Source: Candidatus Dormiibacterota bacterium
GTDB taxonomy: Bacteria; Vulcanimicrobiota; Vulcanimicrobiia; Vulcanimicrobiales; Vulcanimicrobiaceae
Assembly: GCA_035532035.1 (NCBI GenBank)
Contig: DATKRS010000011.1
Location: forward strand, 1-64,000
Reading direction: 5' to 3'
DNA length: 64,000 nt
In this document: positions 52,661 to 62,115 of the stretch, one piece after another
How positions within the stretch are numbered: position 1 is the first letter of the stretch
How the letters are laid out: every line of letters starts with the position of its first letter
Notes under the pieces: model-generated
What the model was told of the DNA's origin: nothing
The model's input: only the letters and a program-made list of their open reading frames with translations
Databases searched by the model: none
Program-made: the position numbers and the translations under genes

Positions 52661-53563
52661 TCACGCGCCCGCCCCTTTGACCCGAACCGCGTCGGCGCGA
52701 CCGCGCACCATTGCCGAGCGAAGCATCGCGATCGCCGCATAAACGACCACGACCACGACGAGCCATCGCACCGCGGTGATCGGCAGCCACTGGAAGAACC
52801 GCCAGGCGAGATACACGCCGGGTAATCCTGCGACGGTCAGACCCAGTGCCGCTCTGGCTGAATACGCATCAAAGCGGATGAAGCGGATGCTCGCGGAGGG
52901 CATGAGGAACGCGCACGAGCCCATCATGATGGGAAACGCGACGGCCGGCTCCATCCCGAGCAGCGCCACGAGCATCATGGCCGGAGCGTAAAGACCGATC
53001 CCAATCGTCATGAGCGCGCCGAGGCAGAAGTTCGCCACGACGCCGATCCATAGTTTCAGGCCGAAGAGTGCGTGCGCGTGACCTCCGCCCGGAAGCCAGT
53101 TCAGATTCTTCATAACGAAGAGCGCCGCCGCGATCAGCAGCACCGTACCCATCCCGATCTGAATGTAGTGGCGGGGCCAACGCGCCACGAAGCCAGCACC
53201 GAGCCAGGCCCCGAGCACCGCCGCGGCAATGAGCGACACGAGTGTGATCGGCTCCACGGCCGCGCGGCTCGTGAAGCCGATGAAGAGCACCGCTTCGAGA
53301 ACCGTCGGCAGCGTGTGACCGATGTTCAGCGTCCCCGGAATACGCTCGTCGGGAACGAGACGAAAGAGCTTGAAAAGCGAGGTCGTCGGAGCGAACGATC
53401 CGATGCCGAGCGTATCGAAGAAGTCGGTCACGAAGCCGATCGCGAGCTCGATTAGGCGCGGCCGCGCGAGGCCGCGGCGCTTGACGATCAGGGCGTCGAT
53501 CCAGGCCCACACGAAAAGCGCGGTAACGAAGCCCAGGACGATAAGGAGAACTGTCTCAACCAT
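52661..53563 (-). CDS. TauE/SafE-like (DUF81) membrane permease
   Basis: This 300-residue protein has about eight hydrophobic helices. It contains the family's paired repeat structure, with GFVTDFFDTLGIGSFAPTTSL near the N-terminus and GGLYAPAMM-like VANFCLGALMTIGIGLYAPAMMLVALLGM in the second half. TauE/SafE proteins export sulfite, sulfoacetate or similar anions; the substrate here is unknown. It is convergent with the NagA-like gene. Confidence 0.82.
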   Translation of the reverse strand: MVETVLLIVLGFVTALFVWAWIDALIVKRRGLARPRLIELAIGFVTDFFDTLGIGSFAPTTSLFKLFRLVPDERIPGTLNIGHTLPTVLEAVLFIGFTSRAAVEPITLVSLIAAAVLGAWLGAGFVARWPRHYIQIGMGTVLLIAAALFVMKNLNWLPGGGHAHALFGLKLWIGVVANFCLGALMTIGIGLYAPAMMLVALLGMEPAVAFPIMMGSCAFLMPSASIRFIRFDAYSARAALGLTVAGLPGVYLAWRFFQWLPITAVRWLVVVVVVYAAIAMLRSAMVRGRADAVRVKGAGA

Positions 53564-53611
53564 CGCTGCGTGGCATTCGAGTATCGCGCGCTCCTGCCAT
53601 TTTCGTTCGTC

Positions 53612-53995
53612 CTACTCGGGCTTCCGGCAGCAGATTTCCAGCGCGTTCCCCTCGGCATCTTCGAAGAACGCCGCATAATAGGACGGCCCGTACTCCGCAA
53701 CGAGCTGCGGCGGCTCGAACTCGCGTGCACCGTGCTCGCGTACGGTCGCCGCGAGACGGTCGACCTCCGCGCGCGATTGTGCGGCGAATGCCACGCGCGT
53801 ACCGTTCGGCACGTGCCCGTCCTGTTGGACGATCCAAAAGAATGCGTCCGTCCCCGCTTCGTTCGGCCGGTGGTAGCCGACGGACTCGGCGTCGTCGTGC
53901 TGATCCGTGTATCCCATTTCGACTAGCAGTGCGTCGTAGAGCGGCCGCACCAGCGCGACGTTGGCGACGCGAAAATCGATGTGATCGTAGAGCAT
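53612..53995 (-). CDS. VOC (glyoxalase/bleomycin resistance) superfamily protein
   Basis: This 127-residue single-domain protein begins MLYDHIDFRVANVALVRPLYDALL, the typical first beta-alpha unit of a glyoxalase-fold, and has YYAAFFEDAEGNALEICCRKP at the end. Metal ligand positions His and Glu are present (H in DHID, E in LEIC), so it may be metal dependent. The ATG (53995) is preceded by AGAGGA at seven bases; an adjacent GTG is alternative. It is followed by the PIN toxin gene on the same strand, 8 bases apart. Confidence 0.83.
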   Translation of the reverse strand: MLYDHIDFRVANVALVRPLYDALLVEMGYTDQHDDAESVGYHRPNEAGTDAFFWIVQQDGHVPNGTRVAFAAQSRAEVDRLAATVREHGAREFEPPQLVAEYGPSYYAAFFEDAEGNALEICCRKPE

Positions 53996-54003
53996 CACGT
54001 CCT

Positions 54004-54423
54004 CTATCGACCTCGCCTCTTCGTTCGCTGCCTTTCAACGCGAACGGTGCGAACCTTGTACTGGAGAACTCTTCGATCGAGCGTCAGAAGCACGAGGTCT
54101 TCTTCGAGCGCCTGCGCGATCAAGAGACGATCGAACGGATCGCGATGGAACATAGGAAGCGTCGCGACACGCACGGCGTGCTGCTCCGTTATCGGAAGCG
54201 ACTGCACGAGCAACTGTGAAGAACGAGACCGCACGTACGCAGCGGGAGGCTCCGGGAGGGGCAGCTTGCCGGTCGAGTACTTTATGGAAATTTCCCAGGC
54301 AGAGGCGACGGAAAGGAGCCGGTGCGGCGACGCGTCGAGCGCCTGCCGCATCGCGGCAGGTACGCGCTCCGGCTCCAGCGCCAAGCTGAGAAATACGTGC
54401 GTATCGAGCAGGACGCCGTTCAC
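54004..54423 (-). CDS. vapC: PIN-domain toxin (VapC family)
   Basis: This 139-residue protein matches the PIN fold with the four acidic residues that bind Mg2+: D7 in MNGVLLDTHVFL, E44 in ASAWEISIK, D98 in HRDPFDRLLIAQAL and D116 in LLTLDRR. VapC toxins cleave tRNA or rRNA. The ATG overlaps the antitoxin stop by four bases, as in other VapBC operons. No other toxin-antitoxin pair is visible in the window. Confidence 0.92.
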   Translation of the reverse strand: MNGVLLDTHVFLSLALEPERVPAAMRQALDASPHRLLSVASAWEISIKYSTGKLPLPEPPAAYVRSRSSQLLVQSLPITEQHAVRVATLPMFHRDPFDRLLIAQALEEDLVLLTLDRRVLQYKVRTVRVERQRTKRRGR

Positions 54424-54644
54424 AGATACTCCTTGAAATCATCCGGAGTCTCATCGAAATCAGGTGGAATTTCGAATTTCCCACGATCCATTCCGAAGGC
54501 ATCGCTCGGCTTTCGTTCTTGAACGGGCACCAGCTTCACCAAAGGCTTCCCGTTGCGCGCAATCACGACTTCCTCGCCCTTGAGCGCTTCGCCGACGAGG
54601 AGCGATAAGTGCGTCTTCGCCTCATACATATTGACGCGTTTCAT
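54420..54644 (-). CDS. vapB: Phd/YefM-family antitoxin
   Basis: This 74-residue protein starts KRVNMYEAKTHLSLLVGEALKGEEVVIARNGKPLVKLVP, the Phd/YefM DNA-binding core. The C-terminal acidic segment (PSDAFGMDRGKFEIPPDFDETPDDF) is the usual intrinsically disordered toxin-neutralising tail. A perfect inverted repeat starts two bases upstream of the ATG. The antitoxin should bind VapC and autoregulate the operon. Confidence 0.92.
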   Translation of the reverse strand: MKRVNMYEAKTHLSLLVGEALKGEEVVIARNGKPLVKLVPVQERKPSDAFGMDRGKFEIPPDFDETPDDFKEYL

Positions 54645-54645
54645 C

Positions 54646-54670
54646 TGGTCTAGTCTAACATACTAGACCA
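54646..54670. promoter_or_regulatory. Operator: 9-bp perfect inverted repeat for the toxin-antitoxin operon
   Basis: TGGTCTAGT (54646-54654) and ACTAGACCA (54662-54670) are exact complements around a 7-base spacer. The site lies immediately upstream of the antitoxin ATG and overlaps the putative -10, so binding by the antitoxin would block transcription (inference). Confidence 0.8.
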
Positions 54671-54681
54671 ACTACGCGCAA
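54652..54681 (-). promoter_or_regulatory. Putative promoter of the toxin-antitoxin operon
   Basis: On the minus strand, TTGCGC (54681-54676), an 18-base gap and TAGACT (54657-54652) form a -35/-10 pair with a TSS near 54645-54643. That coincides with the antitoxin ATG at 54644, so the message may be leaderless. The -35 is a weak match, and the spacing was inferred. Confidence 0.45.
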
Positions 54682-54703
54682 GACTCGCGCCTGGGATGCT
54701 CGG

Positions 54704-57700
54704 CTACGTCGCGGGTGCGGAGCGTTCTCGCGTGGCGGCAGCATTAAAGTAGCTCGCCTTCGGATGGTGGAGCACGATCGCGGCAGTCGATTGCTCTGGA
54801 ACGATTTGGAAACCGGCTGTGAGCGTTACGCCGATGCGCTGCGTTGCGTCGAGCAATCTGAAGACGGTGTCGTGTTGCGCGAGATCGGGGCACGCGCCGT
54901 AGCCCCACGAATAGCGCTTCCCGCGACCCGGTTCGATGCCGAGCTCGGCACGAACGTGCCGGTGCACGAGCTCCGCAAGCGCTTCGGCGGATTGAACCGA
55001 GAACCCGTGCAGAAAGTAGGCCTCGCTGTAGTCGCCGGCCGACTGCAACGCTTCGACTAGCCGACCGGCCTCCTCGCCCACGGTGACGATCTGCAGCGCG
55101 ACGACGTCGGCGGCACCGCCGTTCTCGCGCTCGCGCACGTAATCGGCCAGCGACAGATGCTCGCCGCCCGGCTGGCGCGGGAAGGCAAAGCGCCCGATCT
55201 CCTTCGTTGCGTCCGCCGAGTCGAAGAGCACCACGTCGTCGCCCTCCGCCACCGCACGAAAGTAGCCGTAGACCGCGCGCGGCGCAATAATCTCGCCGCG
55301 CTCCGCCCGCTCTTGGTAGCGGCGCAGGCGCGGCTCGAACTCTTCGGCGACGAGCCGCTCGAACGCGGCGCCCTTCGTGTTGGCGGCGCCCCACGACAGC
55401 CGGTAGAGGCTGCGCAGATCGAAGCACGGCCACAGCGCGTGCAGATCGATTGCGTCCAGCGTGCGCGCGCCGTACGCCGGCACCGTCGGAATTGGAGCCG
55501 GCTGAGCGCGCACCGTGGAAACCACTGCGGTGCGGGCGACGTTCGTCGGCGCCGCGCTGCGCGCGATTTGCGCCAAGGCCTCGGAGCGCGCGCGCTCGAC
55601 GAATACCTCTCGCCGCGCCGGCTCGCCGGTGAGCGTCTCCATGATCTCGAGGCCTTCGAAGGCATCCTTCGCGTAGAAGAGTCCAGGCTCGAAGAAACGC
55701 GTGCCGTCGAGAACGGCGATGCGCCGTCCGAACTCCCGATTGATCGCCGCTCCGCCGACGATGATGGGGAAGTGAAGGCCGCGCACGTCTTGCTCCTGCA
55801 CGCAGACCGGCATCTGCTTGCTCGTCGAGACGAGCAGCGCGGAGAGCCCGATCGCGTCTGCGCCGACTTCGACCGCTTTCTCGAGGATCGCGTTCATCGG
55901 AACCTGCTTGCCGAGATCGAAGACGGTGTAGCCGTTGTTCGAAAGGATGGTATTGACAAGATTCTTCCCGATGTCGTGCACGTCTCCAAAGACCGTCGCG
56001 AGCACGATCTTGCCTTTCGTGACGCCGTCTTTCTTTTCGAGGAATTGCTCCAAGTGCGCGACGGCTTTCTTCATGACCTCCGCCGATTGCAGCACGAACG
56101 GCAGGATCAGCTCGCCCGCGCCGAAGCGGTCGCCGACCTCTTTCATCGCCGGCAGCAGGATCTCGTTCAACACCTCGACCGGCGTGCGCGAGCGTAGCGC
56201 CTCGTCGATCTTCTTCTCGATGCCGTCTTTGCGGCGGTGCAGAATCGCGTGACGGATACGCACCTCGATCGGAGCCCCATCGTCCGCGGTCTCTATTTCA
56301 TCGGGCGTTTTCACGCCGGCCGACTCGACGTGCTCGATGAGGCGCGCGAGTGCGTCGGCACGGCGGTTGAACACCAAATCGTCGCAGCGCTCCCGCGCCT
56401 GTGCGTCGATCTCCGCGTACGGTGCGATCTCTTTGGCGTGGACGAGCGCGCAGTCGAGGCCCGCCGCCACGCAATGGTGGAGAAACACCGAGTTCAGCGC
56501 GGCGCGCGCCGCCGCTGAGAGGCCGAACGACACGTTCGAAACGCCGAGCGAGGTGAGAACGCCGGGAAGCGCGGCCTTGATGGAGCGGATGCCTTCGATC
56601 GTGGCGACCGCGGACTCCGCGAACTCGGCGTCGCCGGTCGCGAGCGTGAACGTCAGCGCGTCGAAGATCAGCGCGCCCGGCGGCAAGCCGTACTCCCCGA
56701 CTGCAATGTCGTAGATACGGCGCGCGACCTCGACCTTGCGCTCGACGGTCTTTGCCATACCCTGCTCGTCGATCGTCAGCGCTACGACCGCCGCCCCGTG
56801 CTCGATTGCAAGCGGCAGCACGCGGTCGATCTTCGCGCGACCCGCCTCCAGGTGCACGGAGTTGAGAATCGCCCGCCCCGGGTAGTTCTGCAATGCCACT
56901 TCGAGAACGCGCGGCTCGGTGGAATCGATCATGAGCGGTGCCTCGACCGACTGCGCGAGACGCCTGACGATCTCACGCATCTGCAACTCCTCGTCGCCGC
57001 GCTCCGTGAGCGCGCAGCACACGTCCAGGACGTGCGCCCCACCTTCGACCTGCTCGCGCCCCAACAGCACGATGTCGTCGTAGCGGTCCTCGAGCAGCAT
57101 GCGCTTCATGCGCCGCGAACCTTGACTGTTGATACGCTCGCCGACGAGCAGCGGTCGCGGTTCCTGTTCGAGGCTCACGGCGGTCATCGCGGACGCGACG
57201 CATTCAGGACGTCCCTTCCGCGCCGTCCTCGCGTGCGTCTCCCCTACGGCCTCCAATGTCTTTCGCAAGGCCGCGATATGCGCAGGTGTGGTGCCGCAGC
57301 AGCCGCCGATCGCGCCGACGCCGTATTCGCGCACGAACTCCCCGAGCTCGCGCGCGAGCTCTTCCGGCGTTTCCGGGTAGATCGTCTCGCCGCGCGGTCC
57401 CATGAGCGGCAGCCCCGCATTGGGAATCACCGCGACCGGGCAGCGTGAGGTCTCGCAGAGATACCGGATCGAGTCGCGCATTTGCGCGGGACCGGTCGAA
57501 CAATTGAGCCCGACGACATCGATCGGCAGCGCGTCGAGCACGGCGCAGATCGCGCGGATGTCCGTTCCGAGCAGCATCCGCCCCTCGGTGATGAGCGTCG
57601 GCTGCGCTTGAATCGGAACGCGTCGCATTCCCCGCCCAAACTCGCGTACGATTCCGGCGATTGCGGCCTTCAGCTCGAGCAAGTCTTGCATCGTCTCCAG

Positions 57701-58204
57701 CAAGAGCAGGTCGACGCCGCCGTCGATGAGCGCGCGCGCTTGTTCGGCGTAGATTTCCGCGAGCTCCTCGTAGGTGATCTTCGAAAGCGTCGGATCCGAC
57801 GAGGAGACGAGCATACCTGTCGGGCCCATCGAGCCGGCAACGAAACGGGGCCACTGCGCGGTCGCAACGGCATCGCAGGCCTCGCGCGCGATGCGCGCGG
57901 CGTCGCGGTTGATCTCGCCGGTCCTATCGCCCAGGGCGTACTCGTCGAGCTTGAGCCGCGATGCGGTGAACGAATCGGTTTCGACGACGTCTGCGCCCGC
58001 TGCGAGATACGCTTCGTGCACGCGACGCACGAGATCGGGCCGCGAGAGCACGAGCGCTTCGTTGCATCCTGCGTACCGTTCGCCTCCGAAGTCGGCCGGC
58101 GTGAGGCCAAGGGCCATCAACTCCGTGCCCATGGCGCCGTCGAAGAGCAGAACCTTCTTCTCGAGCTCGGCGAGGTAGCTAGGAGCTTGTCGGACTTGAG
58201 CCAT
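54704..58204 (-). CDS. metH: Cobalamin-dependent methionine synthase
   Basis: This 1166-residue protein has the full MetH domain order. The homocysteine-binding barrel (residues 1-320) shows GLNCSTGPAQM and GGCCGTTPAHI for the Zn cysteines. A methyltetrahydrofolate-binding pterin barrel follows (LLVGERINSQGSRRMKR, GGAHVLDVC). The cap and B12-binding domains come next, with the DVHDIGKN His motif that ligates cobalt. The C-terminal AdoMet activation domain ends with GYGACPDLAQH and IVLHHPKASYF. The ATG is the first of the frame, with no preceding ribosome binding site seen. The 140-bp upstream region has several inverted repeats. Confidence 0.95.
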   Translation of the reverse strand: MAQVRQAPSYLAELEKKVLLFDGAMGTELMALGLTPADFGGERYAGCNEALVLSRPDLVRRVHEAYLAAGADVVETDSFTASRLKLDEYALGDRTGEINRDAARIAREACDAVATAQWPRFVAGSMGPTGMLVSSSDPTLSKITYEELAEIYAEQARALIDGGVDLLLLETMQDLLELKAAIAGIVREFGRGMRRVPIQAQPTLITEGRMLLGTDIRAICAVLDALPIDVVGLNCSTGPAQMRDSIRYLCETSRCPVAVIPNAGLPLMGPRGETIYPETPEELARELGEFVREYGVGAIGGCCGTTPAHIAALRKTLEAVGETHARTARKGRPECVASAMTAVSLEQEPRPLLVGERINSQGSRRMKRMLLEDRYDDIVLLGREQVEGGAHVLDVCCALTERGDEELQMREIVRRLAQSVEAPLMIDSTEPRVLEVALQNYPGRAILNSVHLEAGRAKIDRVLPLAIEHGAAVVALTIDEQGMAKTVERKVEVARRIYDIAVGEYGLPPGALIFDALTFTLATGDAEFAESAVATIEGIRSIKAALPGVLTSLGVSNVSFGLSAAARAALNSVFLHHCVAAGLDCALVHAKEIAPYAEIDAQARERCDDLVFNRRADALARLIEHVESAGVKTPDEIETADDGAPIEVRIRHAILHRRKDGIEKKIDEALRSRTPVEVLNEILLPAMKEVGDRFGAGELILPFVLQSAEVMKKAVAHLEQFLEKKDGVTKGKIVLATVFGDVHDIGKNLVNTILSNNGYTVFDLGKQVPMNAILEKAVEVGADAIGLSALLVSTSKQMPVCVQEQDVRGLHFPIIVGGAAINREFGRRIAVLDGTRFFEPGLFYAKDAFEGLEIMETLTGEPARREVFVERARSEALAQIARSAAPTNVARTAVVSTVRAQPAPIPTVPAYGARTLDAIDLHALWPCFDLRSLYRLSWGAANTKGAAFERLVAEEFEPRLRRYQERAERGEIIAPRAVYGYFRAVAEGDDVVLFDSADATKEIGRFAFPRQPGGEHLSLADYVRERENGGAADVVALQIVTVGEEAGRLVEALQSAGDYSEAYFLHGFSVQSAEALAELVHRHVRAELGIEPGRGKRYSWGYGACPDLAQHDTVFRLLDATQRIGVTLTAGFQIVPEQSTAAIVLHHPKASYFNAAATRERSAPAT

Positions 58205-58344
58205 TTCCGGATTCCGGTGTCGAATTTTGTTCGAAGACGAGGCGTGAAGAGGGAACGAAGCCGTAGCTTCGTGACCGATGAGCGACGAAGTATTCGGGCA
58301 AAAGGCGACCCGGAGACGGGAACGTGCCTACGTCCGACAAGCTC
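58205..58344. other. Intergenic region upstream of metH with inverted repeats
   Basis: The stretch holds a TCGAA(TTTTG)TTCGA hairpin and a GAAGC(CGTA)GCTTC hairpin, possibly part of the asparaginase terminator or of a metH leader. I compared it by eye to cobalamin, SAM and SAH riboswitch signatures and found none convincing. Confidence 0.3.
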
Positions 58345-59325
58345 CTACACAACATCAATGGCACCGACCGCGCGTCCCGCCCGATTGTACACGATGGGGC
58401 GCGAGAATCGCTCGAGGCTCCCCATCTGCGCCTCATCCAGCGCGCCGAGGCGCGCGAGGATGGCAATGCTCGAGGGCGCGCGCGCGCGCCCCGTGCCGTC
58501 GCTCACTTTCGACGCGAGACCGATTCCCAGCGCGAGCGCAGCAACGGCCTGCACGCCTTCCGCACCGCCTTTGGAGAGAATCGTACCGCCGCCCGCCCGC
58601 ATCAGCTCGCTGTCGAACTCGCCGGTGCCGGCGACGTATTCGGGGCGCGCGAGCATTGCCGCGCGCACGATCGCGAGCGCCGCCGCGTCGTTCTCCTCTA
58701 CGGCCTCGAGCGATGCAAGACGCCCGAACGAGAGCGCGGCCCGCCGCAGCGGCGTCGCGTACACTGGAATGCCGCACCCGTCGACGGCGATCGGCCAGAG
58801 CCCGGAATCGTCGTCGGACAATCGCGCACACAAGGCCAGGATCGTGCGCTGCGCAGGATGCTGCGGGTCGAGGTAGGTCGCGGTGTCGGCTCCGAGCATG
58901 CGGCATAACGCCAAGATTCCCGCATGCTTACCGGAGCAGTTGTTGTGTATCGCAGTCGGCTCTTCACCACGGCGCAGCATCGCGTGCGCCGCCTGCTCGT
59001 TGTACGGCAGGTGCGCTCCGCAAAAGAGCGCTGACTCCGGCAGTTCGATCTTCTGCAAAATGGAGCGCACGGCGTTGAGATGGAAGAGTTGCCCGGAATG
59101 CGACGCCGCCATGACGGCGATCTCTCGCTCGTCGAAACCAAATCGCTCGCGCGCGCCGGCGGCGATTACCGCCGCTGCGATGAACGGCTTCGATGCGGAG
59201 CGAAGGTACACCGGAGCGTCGATGTCGCCGGAAGCAAAGACGACATTGCCGCGCGCATCGCACGCGCACGCGCGCACGTCGTGCACGGACTCGACGAGCG
59301 ATCCCCGCGTTACCTGAACGACCAC
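58345..59325 (-). CDS. L-asparaginase II (Rhizobium etli type)
   Basis: This 326-residue protein shows the conserved motifs of the class II-like AnsA family with Ser-Lys tandem: YLRSASKPFIAA (SxxK), MAASHSGQ, NNCSGKHAGILA and DGCGIPVYA. These are the ReAV/type III asparaginase residues, distinct from the bacterial AnsB fold. It hydrolyses Asn to Asp and ammonia. The GTG start at 59323-59325 has no strong ribosome binding site. It precedes metH on the same strand; cysK is upstream with a 33-bp gap. Confidence 0.9.
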   Translation of the reverse strand: MVVQVTRGSLVESVHDVRACACDARGNVVFASGDIDAPVYLRSASKPFIAAAVIAAGARERFGFDEREIAVMAASHSGQLFHLNAVRSILQKIELPESALFCGAHLPYNEQAAHAMLRRGEEPTAIHNNCSGKHAGILALCRMLGADTATYLDPQHPAQRTILALCARLSDDDSGLWPIAVDGCGIPVYATPLRRAALSFGRLASLEAVEENDAAALAIVRAAMLARPEYVAGTGEFDSELMRAGGGTILSKGGAEGVQAVAALALGIGLASKVSDGTGRARAPSSIAILARLGALDEAQMGSLERFSRPIVYNRAGRAVGAIDVV

Positions 59326-59358
59326 GTCAGAGCGGGTTCGACGGTCGCCCGCGAGTTC

Positions 59359-60321
59359 TTATGCGAGAGCCGGTTCGACGACGACGGCCTCTTGCTCGGA
59401 AAAGACGGGATTGCTCAAGTACCGTTCCCCGGTGTCGCAGGCGAAGGTGACGATCGTCTTGCCGTGCATCTCGGGACGCTGCGCGACCTGGAGCGCCGCC
59501 CAGATGTTGGCGCCGGACGAGATTCCGACGAGCATGCCTTCTTCGCGCGACGCGCGCCGCGCCGTCTCGATTGCGTCGGCATCGCTGACGCGAATCACCT
59601 CGCCGTAGATCGTCGTGTCGAGGACGTTCGGCACGAATCCGGCACCGGTACCCTGAATCTTGTGCGGCCCGGGAGCGCCGCCGGAGAGCACCGCAGACCC
59701 GTCGGGCTCGACGGCGATCGTCACGACCGCACTCTTATGCGACTTCAACGCTTGCCCGACGCCGGTGATCGTACCGCCGGTTCCGACAGCGGAGATCACG
59801 ACGTCGACGGCCCCGTCCGTGTCGCGCCAGATCTCCTCTGCCGTCGTCCTCCGGTGAATCTCCGGGTTTGCGGGGTTGTCGAACTGCTGCGGCGTGAAAT
59901 ACCGTCTCGGGTTGGCGGCGTGGATTGCGCCGGCTCGCGCAATGGCGCCCTTCATGCCCTCGCTCCCCGGCGTGAGCACGACTTGCGCTCCGTACGCCTT
60001 CAGAAGATTGCGCCGCTCGATCGTCATCGTCTCGGGCATCACGAGAATGCACGGATAGCCCTTCGCCGCGGCGACGAAGGCGAGCGCTATACCGGTGTTG
60101 CCGCTCGTCGGCTCCAAGATCGTCATGCCGGGAAGGAGGCGCCCGTCACGCTCGGCCGCCTCGATCATCGCCACGCCGATGCGATCCTTGACCGAGCCGG
60201 CGGGATTGAAGGACTCCATCTTCACGAGAACGGTCGCGCCCAGACCCTTCGTCAGGCGCGGGATTCGAACGAGCGGCGTATTGCCGAACGTGTCCGCAAG
60301 ATTCTCGTAAATTCGTGCCAT
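59359..60321 (-). CDS. cysK: Cysteine synthase (O-acetylserine sulfhydrylase)
   Basis: This 320-residue PLP enzyme shows [15 protein letters not shown] with the Schiff-base Lys, [12 protein letters not shown] (substrate loop), [12 protein letters not shown] (PLP phosphate loop) and [11 protein letters not shown]. These identify an O-acetylserine (thiol) lyase of the CysK/CysM group. The ATG at 60319-60321 was chosen; the upstream frame is open by a further 52 codons without homology. The next gene starts at 60380, divergent. Confidence 0.92.
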   Translation of the reverse strand: MARIYENLADTFGNTPLVRIPRLTKGLGATVLVKMESFNPAGSVKDRIGVAMIEAAERDGRLLPGMTILEPTSGNTGIALAFVAAAKGYPCILVMPETMTIERRNLLKAYGAQVVLTPGSEGMKGAIARAGAIHAANPRRYFTPQQFDNPANPEIHRRTTAEEIWRDTDGAVDVVISAVGTGGTITGVGQALKSHKSAVVTIAVEPDGSAVLSGGAPGPHKIQGTGAGFVPNVLDTTIYGEVIRVSDADAIETARRASREEGMLVGISSGANIWAALQVAQRPEMHGKTIVTFACDTGERYLSNPVFSEQEAVVVEPALA

Positions 60322-60379
60322 GATAGAGCGTGTAACCACGCAAGGCGGGAAGGCGTTGCAGGCCGAACGCCCGTTCGCA

Positions 60380-62110
60380 ATGCGCGCTATTCTCGCCTCA
60401 CTGCTCGTCATTACGCTCGCCGCCGCGGCGCCGCCGGCCCGGCCTGGGCCGAGCCTCGACGATGCGATCGCCGCCATTCGCGCCTATGCGCCCGAAGCGA
60501 TGGCCGAGCAAGGAACGCCCGGCCTCTCGGTTGCGATCACCGATCGGACGCATACGCTTGCAATCGTCACGCTCGGATACGCGAATCTCGCCGCGAAGAC
60601 GCCGGTAACGCCGGCGACGCGTTTTGCAATCGGATCGATCACGAAGTCGATGACGACGCTGGCGTTGCTCCAACTGCGCGACGAGCACCGCGTCGACCTG
60701 AATGCGCGCGTGAGGCGCTATCTTCCGTGGTTCTCGATCGACTCCGCAGGCAAGCCGATACTCGTGCACGAGCTTCTTTCGCACACGGCGGGCCTTCCCG
60801 ACGATTACTCCGTGGCGCCGAGCTATCTGTACGACGTCGCGGCGCTACGCGAAGCGCACACGCTCTTCACGCCCGGAACGGCGTGGTCGTACTCCAACGA
60901 CGGCTACGCGACCATCGGCGCCGTTATCGCTGCGCTCGACCATCGTCCGTGGGCCGATTCGCTGCGAGCGCGCGTGCTCGACCCGATCGGCATGAGCGAC
61001 ACGGCACCCGTATTCACGCCCGACACGCTCGAGAGGGCTGCGACCGGCTATGAGTTCCGCGACGCCGACCGCCCCGCGCCGCTCCATCCGGCGCTCGTCC
61101 CGTCGCGCGTCATGGATTTCGTCGATCCCGCCGGGTCCGTGCTCTCGACGCCTGAGGACATGGCGCTCTATCTGCGCGTCTACCTGAACGGCGGCGTCAC
61201 GGCCTCGGGACGGCGCCTCGTCTCACGCGCGAGCTTCGATGCGATGACGCGGCCGGACACCTATCGCAACGGCCGGCCGGCAGGGTCGCCGGTACCGATG
61301 CTCGCGGAGGCTCCGCAGTTCTACCGCCAGTACGGCTACGGCCTGGCCGTTTTCGGCAACGACGCGAGCGCCGGCGGTGATCACGTCGTCGGACATACGG
61401 GTGGCATCTCAGGATACACGGCCTGCATGCAAGCAAACCTCACGCGCGGTTTCGGTGCGATCGCAATGGCCAATCTCGTGGAAGAGCCGTTGCACCCCTG
61501 CGCCATCGTACTCTACGCCATGCGCGTCCTGCGCGCGCAGAGCTTGGGCCTGGCTCTTCCCGCACCTCCGCTCGCACCGGATCCCGCGCTCGTCCCCAAC
61601 GGCTCCGATTACAGCGGCACGTACACTGCAGCGAATGGAACCACGTTCGCGATCGCCGGCGTTCCGGGACGGGTCGTCATGATCGACCACGGTCAATCGT
61701 ACGCGTGCTATCCGCGCGGCCCAGATCTCTTGTGGAGCTCCGATCCGCATTACGCGCTCTTTCTGCTCCATTTCGGGCGCAATGCGAGCAAGCACGTGGT
61801 TGAGGCGACGTACGGCTCGCAGTGGTTCGGAAACCGCCAGTACTTCGGACCGAGGGGCTGGAGCCATCCGCGCCGGTGGGATGCGTACCTAGGCCGATAT
61901 GAAAACACGTTTTGGGGATCGCCGGACGTCGTGCGCGTGATCGTCGTCAAGGGCGTCCTCACGCTCGATGGCCTGCAGCCGCTCTCGCCACAACGCAACG
62001 GCACGTTTACTGCGGGAAGTGACGTCGTTCGATTCGACGTCGTCGCGGGCGGGAAAACGCAGCGCATGCGCGTGGACGACATCGATCTGTATCGCGTCGA
62101 GCTTCCGTAG
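60380..62110 (+). CDS. Secreted serine hydrolase (beta-lactamase/class C family)
   Basis: This 576-residue protein has a signal peptide ([17 protein letters not shown]). The serine-hydrolase core carries [13 protein letters not shown] (SxxK), [12 protein letters not shown] (YxN) and [13 protein letters not shown] (HTG motif, in place of KTG). A C-terminal region of about 200 residues (from about 380) is beta-rich and unassigned. Members include esterases and D-aminopeptidases as well as penicillin-binding proteins. An earlier ATG at 60320 lies in the cysK start region and gives a longer leader that does not resemble a signal peptide. Confidence 0.88.
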   Translation: MRAILASLLVITLAAAAPPARPGPSLDDAIAAIRAYAPEAMAEQGTPGLSVAITDRTHTLAIVTLGYANLAAKTPVTPATRFAIGSITKSMTTLALLQLRDEHRVDLNARVRRYLPWFSIDSAGKPILVHELLSHTAGLPDDYSVAPSYLYDVAALREAHTLFTPGTAWSYSNDGYATIGAVIAALDHRPWADSLRARVLDPIGMSDTAPVFTPDTLERAATGYEFRDADRPAPLHPALVPSRVMDFVDPAGSVLSTPEDMALYLRVYLNGGVTASGRRLVSRASFDAMTRPDTYRNGRPAGSPVPMLAEAPQFYRQYGYGLAVFGNDASAGGDHVVGHTGGISGYTACMQANLTRGFGAIAMANLVEEPLHPCAIVLYAMRVLRAQSLGLALPAPPLAPDPALVPNGSDYSGTYTAANGTTFAIAGVPGRVVMIDHGQSYACYPRGPDLLWSSDPHYALFLLHFGRNASKHVVEATYGSQWFGNRQYFGPRGWSHPRRWDAYLGRYENTFWGSPDVVRVIVVKGVLTLDGLQPLSPQRNGTFTAGSDVVRFDVVAGGKTQRMRVDDIDLYRVELP

Positions 62111-62115
62111 CCGTC

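Noticed and set aside
54681-58204. Two long plus-strand frames opposite metH
   Set aside because: Shadows of the metH coding sequence; the metH motifs and length are complete.
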